Source: Flavobacteriales bacterium
Lineage (GTDB): Bacteria > Bacteroidota > Bacteroidia > Flavobacteriales_F > PHOS-HE28
Direction of reading: 5' to 3'
DNA: 21,177 bases
Assembly (NCBI GenBank): GCA_020437875.1
Contig: JAGQVR010000016.1
Span: 1 to 21,177, forward strand
The notes beneath the pieces are model-generated. The model was not told where the DNA came from and did not search any database. It saw only the letters and a list, made by a program, of their open reading frames with translations. Position 1 is the first letter of the stretch. Each line of letters begins with the position of its first letter. The translations under genes were made by a program, and so were the position numbers. Shown piece after piece: positions 15,651 through 21,177 of this stretch.

Positions 15651-15659
15651 CCGCCTCGA

Positions 15660-17546
15660 ATGACCGGTCCGAGACTCTTCCCGCGCTGGGGCATCCTGCT
15701 TATCGATGTGGTGCTCTGCCTGCTGGCGCTTTCCACGGCCTACCTGCTCCGGTTCAATTTCCAGGTACCCGTGCAGGAGGTTGACCTGCTCCTGCCTGTC
15801 CTGCCGATCTATCTCGCCGTTCGCGTCGCGTCCTTCCTGATCGCCGGTCTTCCCCGCATGATGGTGCGGCATACCAGCACGGAGGATGCGCGCCGGATCT
15901 TCCTTACGGTGCTAGCCGGTTCATTGGCCTTCCTGCTCATCGGGGCCGTCCGCTACTTCGCCTTCGACGGATACTACTTCCTGCCCACCTCTGTGATCGT
16001 GATCGACTTCATGGCCACGGCGATGGCCTTGATCGTGGTCCGGATCGGGTTCAAGCTGCTGCACTTGCGGTCTCGTGGGGCGGGCAAGGACAAGGTGAAC
16101 GTGGTGATCCATGGCGCCGGGGCCGCGGGCCTCATCACCAAACGGACGCTGGAACGCGAAGGGAGCCTGCGTTATGAAGTGATCGCCTTTGTGGACGATG
16201 ACCCGAACAAGACGGGCAAACGTCTGGAAGGAAGGCCGGTGCACCCGACGGCAAGCCTTTCAGACCTGTTGAAGGATGGCGAGATCGATGAGGTAATCAT
16301 CGCCATTCAGGCTCCCGACCCGGAGAACCGGCGTCAGGTGGTGGATGCCGCCATGGCCGCCAAGGTGCGTGTGCTGACCATTCCTCCGGTGAGCAGCTGG
16401 ATCAACGGTCAACTGAGCACTGGCCAGATCAAGGAAGTACGGATCGAGGACCTACTCGGAAGGGCCGTGATCCAATTGGATGATGCCGAGGTGCGCGCAC
16501 GGTTCAAGGGGAACCGCGTGATGATCACCGGAGCGGCCGGCTCGATCGGAAGCGAACTGGCCCGCCAACTCGCGCGCATGCAGCTTGAACGGTTGATCCT
16601 GGTGGACATCGCCGAATCCGGCCTGTACGATGTGGAGACCGAATTGCGCGCGACCACATCGATCCCCTTTGACGTGCGGATAGCGGATGTGCGTGATCGC
16701 AGGTCGATGGCCTCGATATTCACGGAATACGCACCAAAGGTGGTCTTTCATGCAGCGGCCTACAAGCACGTTCCGTTGATGGAAGCTCAACCGGATGAGG
16801 CGGTCCGGACCAACGTGCTCGGTACGCGCACCGTGGCGGAACTGGCCGGTTCCCACGGCGTGGAGGACTTCGTGCTGGTGAGCACGGACAAGGCGGTGAA
16901 CCCGACCAGTGTGATGGGGGCCAGCAAGCGGATGGCGGAGATGGTGGTGACCAGTTTGGCCGCCACCCTGCCACGGGCACCCCGCTTCATCACCACCCGC
17001 TTCGGCAACGTCCTTGGCAGCAGCGGCTCGGTGATCCCTCTCTTTCGCAGGCAGATCGCCGCCGGAGGTCCTGTGACCCTCACCCATCCCGAGGTGACGC
17101 GGTTCTTCATGACCATTCCTGAAGCCTGCCGCCTGGTGCTCGAGGCCGCCACCATGGGCAAGGGCGGCGAGATCTTCGTGTTCGACATGGGTGAGCCGGT
17201 CCGCATCGCTGATCTCGCGGAACGCATGATCCGCTTGAGCGGACGGGAACCCGGAACGGACATCGCCATCGTGCATACCGGCCTGCGCCCCGGGGAGAAG
17301 TTGTACGAGGAATTGCTCGCCACGGCGGAGAACACCCTGCCCACGCACCATCCACGCATCCTCATCGGGAAGGTGCGCACCGCCGATCCCGAAATGGTGC
17401 TCGGTTCGGTGGACCGGCTGGAAGCCACGTCGAACGCGGCGGAAATGGTCCGCATCCTGAAGGACCTGGTACCGGAGTACCGAAGCCACAATTCGGTGTA
17501 CAGTAACTTCGACCCTCCCGCAACGGAGCCTGGAACCAAGGCCTGA
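15660..17546 (+). CDS. Membrane-bound nucleoside-diphosphate-sugar dehydratase/epimerase (FlaA1/CapD/WbpM-like)
   Basis: This is a 628-residue polysaccharide biosynthesis protein. The frame extends up to 15489 into the opposing gene, but ATG 15660 gives the expected membrane start and follows a -7 box. Four membrane segments lie at about 11-33, 42-63, 83-100 and 108-130. A first Rossmann domain follows, with GAGAAG at 152-157. A second has TGAAGSIGSELARQL from 290, then VFHAAAYKHVPLMEAQP, the STDKAVNPTSVMGASKR block (408-424) with Met419 in place of the usual Tyr and Lys423, and TRFGNVLGSSGSVIPLF. The Ser/Met/Lys arrangement is the one known for the WbpM/FlaA1 group, which are UDP-GlcNAc 4,6-dehydratases (some 5-epimerising). 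Substrate is inferred. The enzyme probably supplies a deoxysugar precursor for surface glycans, in line with the divergent glycosyltransferase. Confidence 0.93.
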   Translation: MTGPRLFPRWGILLIDVVLCLLALSTAYLLRFNFQVPVQEVDLLLPVLPIYLAVRVASFLIAGLPRMMVRHTSTEDARRIFLTVLAGSLAFLLIGAVRYFAFDGYYFLPTSVIVIDFMATAMALIVVRIGFKLLHLRSRGAGKDKVNVVIHGAGAAGLITKRTLEREGSLRYEVIAFVDDDPNKTGKRLEGRPVHPTASLSDLLKDGEIDEVIIAIQAPDPENRRQVVDAAMAAKVRVLTIPPVSSWINGQLSTGQIKEVRIEDLLGRAVIQLDDAEVRARFKGNRVMITGAAGSIGSELARQLARMQLERLILVDIAESGLYDVETELRATTSIPFDVRIADVRDRRSMASIFTEYAPKVVFHAAAYKHVPLMEAQPDEAVRTNVLGTRTVAELAGSHGVEDFVLVSTDKAVNPTSVMGASKRMAEMVVTSLAATLPRAPRFITTRFGNVLGSSGSVIPLFRRQIAAGGPVTLTHPEVTRFFMTIPEACRLVLEAATMGKGGEIFVFDMGEPVRIADLAERMIRLSGREPGTDIAIVHTGLRPGEKLYEELLATAENTLPTHHPRILIGKVRTADPEMVLGSVDRLEATSNAAEMVRILKDLVPEYRSHNSVYSNFDPPATEPGTKA

Positions 17547-17562
17547 GCGCGGATCGAAACGC

Positions 17563-17964
17563 ATGACAAGGGACAAGAACCTGGAGATCGCCCGTTACCA
17601 GAAGGAGATCGCGGATTACATCGGCCTCGGCCCGGACAGCCTGGTGTTCAACTTCGATGAGGCCGGGCCCGTTACGAAGTTGTTCGTCATCACGCTGAAC
17701 CCGCGCCACAACCAAAGCTTCCTGTTCCAGCAGACCAGCGGGAGCGACAAGGTGGATGCCCTGCGAGCGATGCTCGATTATGTGAAGACCTACAAGGAAC
17801 GCACGGGCTCCTATACCATCCAGTGGAGCGCCCGTGGTGAAGGCAGTTTGCAGACCTCCTACTTCCGGGCGAAGAACATCATGGAGGCCCTCGACAAGCT
17901 CTTCTTCGATCGGGACCCGAACAGCATCACGGTCTTCAGCGTCACCCTCAATCCCATTACATGA
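17563..17964 (+). CDS. Conserved hypothetical protein, 133 residues
   Basis: I do not recognise a named family. The protein is soluble, with no signal peptide or membrane helix. It appears to be a single compact alpha/beta domain: an N-terminal helix (KNLEIARYQKEIADYIG), a beta hairpin (SLVFNFD, TKLFVITLNP), a helix (KVDALRAMLDYVKTYKERTG), a strand (SYTIQWSAR), a loop and helix (FRAKNIMEALDKLFFDRD), and a final strand (ITVFSVTLNPIT). Interesting repeats are the two TLNP tetrapeptides closing equivalent strands, near residue 44 and near the C-terminus. It lies 16 bases after the FlaA1-like gene and its last codons overlap the thioesterase start by four bases (ATGA), so translation is probably coupled. 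Codon use resembles its neighbours. Confidence 0.88.
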   Translation: MTRDKNLEIARYQKEIADYIGLGPDSLVFNFDEAGPVTKLFVITLNPRHNQSFLFQQTSGSDKVDALRAMLDYVKTYKERTGSYTIQWSARGEGSLQTSYFRAKNIMEALDKLFFDRDPNSITVFSVTLNPIT

Positions 17965-18374
17965 GCACGCTGAAGGTACCTGTGCAGATCCGTTTCGCCG
18001 ATGTGGACATGGCGCGGCACGTGCACAACGCCGTGTACCTGCAATGGTTCGAGCTGGCACGGATGGCCCTGTTGCAGGGCTTCATCGCACCGGAGCACGA
18101 CTGGCGCAAGGAGGGCCTGATACTCGCACGGAACGAAGTGGACTATCGGATGCCCGTGCACCTCACCGATCGGATCGAAGCCGAGGCCTGGTGCGGTACC
18201 ATCGGCAACAAGAGCTTCGATCTGCTGTACGCCATACGCCGGGTGGGTGGGCCGAAGCCCGGCATCTGTGCGGAAGGTCGCAGCGTGATGGTGTGCTATG
18301 ACTACACCGTGGACAAGTCCATCGCCGTTCCCGGTCCCTGGCGCCTTGCCCTGGAACAACTCGTTGTGGAATGA
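17961..18374 (+). CDS. Acyl-CoA thioesterase, hotdog fold (YbgC/FadM-like)
   Basis: This 137-residue protein has the 4HBT hotdog signature at its N-terminus: IRFADVDMARHVHNAVYLQWFELAR (10-34), in which Asp16 corresponds to the catalytic Asp of the family and HVHN-x2-Y is the usual follow-on. The central strand block ARNEVDYRMPVHLTDRIEAEAWCGTIGNKSFDLLYAI and the C-terminal strand AEGRSVMVCYDYTVDKSIAVP complete the fold. Length is typical. It should hydrolyse acyl-CoA thioesters, but chain length is not predictable. Both ends overlap neighbours by ATGA: the start with the uncharacterised 133-residue gene and the stop with the DUF4197 gene. The three therefore form a translationally coupled set. 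Confidence 0.93.
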   Translation: MSTLKVPVQIRFADVDMARHVHNAVYLQWFELARMALLQGFIAPEHDWRKEGLILARNEVDYRMPVHLTDRIEAEAWCGTIGNKSFDLLYAIRRVGGPKPGICAEGRSVMVCYDYTVDKSIAVPGPWRLALEQLVVE

Positions 18375-19084
18375 AGAAGACGGCCGTCACGGTCCTGCTG
18401 GTCTGCCTGTTCGCATGCTCTCCGCAGGACATGCAGAATGTGTTGAACTCGATCCCTTCGAGCACGGCGCTTTCCAATGAGGAGGTCGTTAGCGGATTGA
18501 AGGAGGCCCTGCGTCTGGGCACGGAACGCAGCGTGGAGAAGAGCAGCCTTGTGGACGGTTTCTGGAATGATGCACGCATCCGCATCCCCTTCCCCGCCGA
18601 GGCGATCAAGGTGAAGAACACCCTTACCGACCTTGGCATCAAGAAACCGGTGGAGGACTTCGAACATGCCTTGAACAGGGCCGCTGAAGAAGCAACGAAG
18701 GAGGCGGTGCCCGTGTTCGTGGACGCCATCACCAACATGAGCATCCAGGATGGTTTCAACCTGCTGCGTGGAGGTGAGAACGCTGCGACCAACTTCCTTC
18801 GCGAGAAAACGAGCGAGACCTTGCGCGCCAAGTTCACGCCTGTGGTGGAGAAGGCCACCCAACAGGTGGCATTGACCAGCTATTGGACGCCGGTGGCCAA
18901 CGCATACAACACCGCCTCGCTCCTCACAGGTGGTAAGGCGGTGGATCCCGACCTGAACGCTTATGTGACCACAAAGGCCATGGACGGTCTCTTCCTGCTG
19001 CTCGCCGACGAAGAGAAGAAGATCCGCCAGGACCCGGCCGCACGCGCCACCGCCCTGCTCCAGAAGGTGTTCGCGCAGCAATAG
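18371..19084 (+). CDS. DUF4197 domain-containing lipoprotein
   Basis: This 237-residue protein has a lipoprotein signal: Lys2-Lys3, a hydrophobic core, then the lipobox Leu13-Phe-Ala-Cys16. The mature part is mostly helical and fits DUF4197: LSNEEVVSGLKEALRLGTERSV near 35-56, WNDARIRIPFPAEAIKVKNTLTDLG near 67-92, then FEHALNRAAEEATKEAVPVFVDAITNMSIQDGFNLLRGGENAATNFLREKT, SYWTPVANAYNTASLLTGG and a final KAMDGLFLLLADEEKKIRQDPAARATALLQKVF. The function of the family is not established. It probably resides on the inner face of the outer membrane. Its start overlaps the thioesterase stop by four bases. It is the last gene of the rightward set, with 67 bases before the next start. Confidence 0.92.
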   Translation: MKKTAVTVLLVCLFACSPQDMQNVLNSIPSSTALSNEEVVSGLKEALRLGTERSVEKSSLVDGFWNDARIRIPFPAEAIKVKNTLTDLGIKKPVEDFEHALNRAAEEATKEAVPVFVDAITNMSIQDGFNLLRGGENAATNFLREKTSETLRAKFTPVVEKATQQVALTSYWTPVANAYNTASLLTGGKAVDPDLNAYVTTKAMDGLFLLLADEEKKIRQDPAARATALLQKVFAQQ

Positions 19085-19139
19085 GTCGCTTCAACTCCAC
19101 CTGACGCCGACATTCACGCGGGCCTGTTCCCATTCACCC

Positions 19140-19147
19140 TTCCTTTG
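19140..19147 (+). promoter_or_regulatory. Possible -7 element before the nucleoside phosphorylase gene
   Basis: TTCCTTTG, one mismatch from TAnnTTTG, ends 4 bases before the ATG at 19152. It resembles the arrangement before 11215 and would imply a near-leaderless transcript. No -33 element is visible. Confidence 0.25.
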
Positions 19148-19151
19148 CACC

Positions 19152-20054
19152 ATGCATCCGATCACGCTCACACCGGCCGGCACCATCATCCCACCAAGCG
19201 AACTGATCCTGAACCCCGATGGTTCCGTGTACCACATCGCCCTGCGTCCTGAACACCTGGGCGATATCGTTCTTGTGGTGGGTGACCAGGGCCGGGTTGA
19301 ATTGATCAGCCGACACTTCAGCAAGGTGGAGCACAAGGTGCAGAACCGCGAGTTCGTGGCCCATACTGGGCAGTACAACGGTGAGCGCATCACCGCGTTG
19401 AGCACGGGTATCGGAACGGATAACATCGACATCGTGGTGAACGAGCTCGATGCGCTGGTGAACATCGATCTGGAGGCACGCACGCCTTACGAGAAGACAC
19501 GTTCCCTGCGGATCATCCGGCTCGGCACCTGTGGTGCCCTGCAGGAGGATATTCCGGTGGATACACGGATCGTGAGCGCCTATGGTGTCGGCCTGGACAA
19601 TGTGCTGCACTACTACGCGTACGAACACACCGATGCGGAACTGCGCTTGCTGAACGCGCTCCTGCAACAGACCGAATGGCCGGACAACCTTCCGGTGCCC
19701 TATGTGGCCGCGGGTGACAAGGACCTGGTGAGCCTGCTGGGGACGGATAACGTGGTGGGTATCACCATGACCAGCGGCGGGTTCTACGGCCCACAAGGCC
19801 GACAGCTTCGCGCCCTGCCAAGTGTGGACGGCCTGAACGAGCGGTTCACGGCCTTTGAACACGATGGCCTGCGCGGCACCAACTTCGAGATGGAGACGAG
19901 CGCCTTGTACGGTCTAGGCGGTGTGCTGGGGCACCGCTGCGCCACGGTGTGCACCGTGGTGGCGAACCGCCTGCGCAAGGAGTATAGCAAGGATCACCAT
20001 GGGGCCATCGATCGCATGATCGAGGAAGTGCTGCACCGGGTGACGGCGGGCTGA
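19152..20054 (+). CDS. Nucleoside phosphorylase (uridine phosphorylase-like)
   Basis: This 300-residue protein belongs to the PNP/UDP phosphorylase superfamily, which cleaves nucleosides with phosphate to a base and ribose-1-phosphate. Family marks in order are the phosphate-binding turn GDQGRVE (44-50, a variant of the usual GDPGR), LSTGIGTDNIDIVVNEL (83-99), IIRLGTCGAL (121-130, where Arg123 and Gly-Thr match the phosphate-site residues), TSGGFYGPQGR (207-217) and the ribose-binding FEMET (245-249). RCATVCTVVANR closes the core. The FEMET and GFYGPQ blocks lean towards uridine phosphorylase rather than purine phosphorylase, but base preference is inferred. At 300 residues it is longer than the E. 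coli enzyme (about 250), partly from an N-terminal extension. It lies alone, 67 bases from the DUF4197 gene. Confidence 0.92.
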   Translation: MHPITLTPAGTIIPPSELILNPDGSVYHIALRPEHLGDIVLVVGDQGRVELISRHFSKVEHKVQNREFVAHTGQYNGERITALSTGIGTDNIDIVVNELDALVNIDLEARTPYEKTRSLRIIRLGTCGALQEDIPVDTRIVSAYGVGLDNVLHYYAYEHTDAELRLLNALLQQTEWPDNLPVPYVAAGDKDLVSLLGTDNVVGITMTSGGFYGPQGRQLRALPSVDGLNERFTAFEHDGLRGTNFEMETSALYGLGGVLGHRCATVCTVVANRLRKEYSKDHHGAIDRMIEEVLHRVTAG

Positions 20055-20114
20055 GGGACGCCCTTTCGGTATTCCCTTCTTAAGGCGCTTTCCACGCCCC
20101 TCTGTTCACCCGGC

Positions 20115-20134
20115 TTCAACCCGAGGTGGTTGAA
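20115..20134 (+). terminator. Hairpin downstream of the nucleoside phosphorylase gene
   Basis: TTCAACC (20115-20121) and GGTTGAA (20128-20134) form a perfect 7-base-pair stem with a 6-base loop, 60 bases past the phosphorylase stop. There is no T tract, so terminator function is unproven. It could instead be a protein-binding site. A second, weaker inverted repeat (GCGGAT 20171-20176, ATCCGC 20189-20194) lies nearer the next gene. Confidence 0.35.
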
Positions 20135-20215
20135 ACATGCCGCACTGAGGGTAGAAGGCAGCCCGATCCGGCGGATATTTTCGTCGCGATCCGCTGTTGA
20201 ACGAATGGAGCGAGC

Positions 20216-21112
20216 ATGAGCGAGACCGAGATCCGAGCGCTGATCACCTTGATCGAGGACCCTGACCAGGACGTCTACGACCAGGTCCGCGAACGCATCG
20301 TCTCCCTCGGTGATCACGTGGTGCCGATCCTGGAACGTGCCTGGGAGTTCGAGGACCACGGTGATCTGTTCCGCGACCGGATCGAGGACATCCTCGAGAC
20401 CATCCACCTCAGCGGTGTTACGGAACGGCTGATCGCATGGCGGGACAGTGGCGGTGAGGACCTGCTCACTGGCGCGTTGATCATCAGCCGATACCGCTAT
20501 CCGGACATGGACGAGCAGAAGGTGAAAGCCCGTCTCGCCTCCATCCGGCAGGATATCTGGCTCGAACTGAACGACCACTTGACGGCTTTCGAGAAGGTGC
20601 GTGTGTTCAACCATATCTTCTTCCAGATCCACGGCTTCAAGGGGAACAAGCGGAACTATCACGCACCGCAGAATTCCTATATCAATGAAGTCCTCGACTC
20701 CCGCACCGGTAATCCGCTCTCCCTCGCGATCATCTATCAGGTGCTTGCGGAGGACCTGCACATTCCGCTCCGCGGGGTGAACCTGCCCAACCATTTCGTG
20801 CTGGCCTATCTGGACGAGGACAGCATGGGTGGAGCCGACAGCGGGCAACAGGGCGAGGAGAACGTGCTTTTCTACGTGAACGCCTTCAGCCAGGGCGATA
20901 TCCTCGGACGCAACGAGATCAACGAATTCCTAGAGAAACTGAAGATCGAACCGCGGCCTTCATTCTACAGTCCGTGCACGAACCTGGACATCATCCGGCG
21001 CCAGTTGAACAACCTGGCCAACAGCTATGAGAAGCTGGGTGACAGCCAACGGAGCGGTGATCTTGAGCGACTGCGGGATCTGCTGGGTAAGAACGAGGAT
21101 CTGGGCAGGTGA
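20216..21112 (+). CDS. SirB1-like transglutaminase-fold protein
   Basis: This 298-residue soluble protein has an N-terminal helical region (about 1-80) resembling short HEAT-like pairs (EDPDQDVYDQVRERIVSLGDHVVPILERAWE). The middle region, about 115-220, fits the SirB1/Transglut_core2 family: IFFQIHGFKGNKRNYHAPQNSYINEVLDSRTGNPLSLAIIYQVLAEDLHIPLRGVNLPNHFVLAYLD, then YVNAFSQGDIL. The C-terminus (NLDIIRRQLNNLANSYEKLGD) resembles a single TPR-like helix pair. When aligned by eye to true transglutaminases, the catalytic Cys position is Pro, the His is kept (NHFVLAY) and the Asp position is Asn (YVNAF). The protein is therefore probably not a transglutaminase, in line with what I know of the family. 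Its function is unknown. A GGAG lies 6 bases before the ATG. Confidence 0.88.
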   Translation: MSETEIRALITLIEDPDQDVYDQVRERIVSLGDHVVPILERAWEFEDHGDLFRDRIEDILETIHLSGVTERLIAWRDSGGEDLLTGALIISRYRYPDMDEQKVKARLASIRQDIWLELNDHLTAFEKVRVFNHIFFQIHGFKGNKRNYHAPQNSYINEVLDSRTGNPLSLAIIYQVLAEDLHIPLRGVNLPNHFVLAYLDEDSMGGADSGQQGEENVLFYVNAFSQGDILGRNEINEFLEKLKIEPRPSFYSPCTNLDIIRRQLNNLANSYEKLGDSQRSGDLERLRDLLGKNEDLGR

Positions 21113-21128
21113 CCCCACGGAAAAGGTC

Positions 21129-21160
21129 GACCCCGGCACCAAGGCGGCGGCACCGGGGTC
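21129..21160 (+). terminator. GC-rich hairpin after the last gene, candidate terminator
   Basis: GACCCCGG (21129-21136) is the exact reverse complement of CCGGGGTC (21153-21160), an 8-base-pair GC-rich stem with a 16-base loop, 17 bases past the stop of the SirB1-like gene. It lacks a T tract, although the following bases begin with TT. A terminator is the simplest reading. Confidence 0.45.
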
Positions 21161-21177
21161 TTCGGAACACAGGACGA

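Noticed and set aside
16452..17576. Minus-strand frame of 374 codons opposite the FlaA1-like gene
   Set aside because: His/Gly/Arg-rich composition, no motifs, wholly antisense to a clear enzyme gene.
20055..20215. tRNA or other small RNA gene in the gap
   Set aside because: I found no T-loop GTTCGA-type sequence, no CCA end and no cloverleaf pairing; only two simple inverted repeats are visible.
1..21177. Defence island, prophage, transposon or CRISPR system
   Set aside because: No nuclease-helicase cassette, integrase, transposase, phage structural gene or spaced repeats are present; the content is housekeeping and envelope genes.

Overview
The window looks like a chromosomal housekeeping stretch from a GC-rich member of the Bacteroidota, probably a Flavobacteriales-type lineage. 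The main evidence is a secreted protein with PKD-like domains and a type IX secretion (T9SS) type B C-terminal sorting domain at 3449-5332. Supporting evidence comes from Bacteroidota-typical families (DUF4846, a coiled-coil/ZapA/RNase Y cluster, GcvT beside a ComB-like phosphatase) and from TAnnTTTG-like -7 promoter elements just upstream of several starts. Genes are tightly packed. No intergenic stretch exceeds 300 bases; the largest are about 190 bases (8568-8758) and 161 bases (20055-20215). I saw no tRNA, rRNA, CRISPR array, IS element, integrase or prophage.

Layout. 1-86: the 3' end of a CDGSH iron-sulfur protein. 183-5332, plus strand: a conserved protein of uncertain function, a DUF4846 protein, a seven-bladed WD40 propeller and the T9SS cargo protein. 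5352-8567, minus strand, transcribed leftward: a small coiled-coil protein, ZapA, ribonuclease Y and a sugar-nucleotide 4-epimerase. The first gene has a clear -7 box upstream. 8759-11598, plus strand: an M23 metallopeptidase, a YiiX/NlpC-P60-like permuted papain-fold enzyme and a small cysteine-containing lipoprotein, forming a cell-envelope cluster. 11611-15596, minus strand: a GT4 glycosyltransferase, gcvT, a 2-phosphosulfolactate phosphatase family protein and a secreted zinc phospholipase C/P1-nuclease-like protein, with almost no gaps. A 63-base divergent promoter region separates this from 15660-19084, plus strand: a membrane-bound FlaA1/CapD-like sugar-nucleotide dehydratase/epimerase, an uncharacterised 133-residue protein, a hotdog thioesterase and a DUF4197 lipoprotein, the last three joined by ATGA overlaps. 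19152-21112, plus strand: a nucleoside phosphorylase and a SirB1-like transglutaminase-fold protein. A GC-rich hairpin follows at the right edge.

How the genes fit together. Two recurring themes are surface polysaccharide precursor metabolism (4-epimerase, glycosyltransferase, FlaA1-like enzyme) and envelope maintenance or division (ZapA module, M23 peptidase, papain-fold enzyme, lipoproteins). The rest is central metabolism (glycine cleavage T protein, nucleoside phosphorylase, thioesterase) and RNA turnover (RNase Y). I found no convincing new multi-gene system. The most useful leads are the uncharacterised proteins at 183-1637 and 17563-17964, the ZapB-like partner of ZapA, the paired wall-type hydrolases, and the apparently non-catalytic transglutaminase-fold protein.
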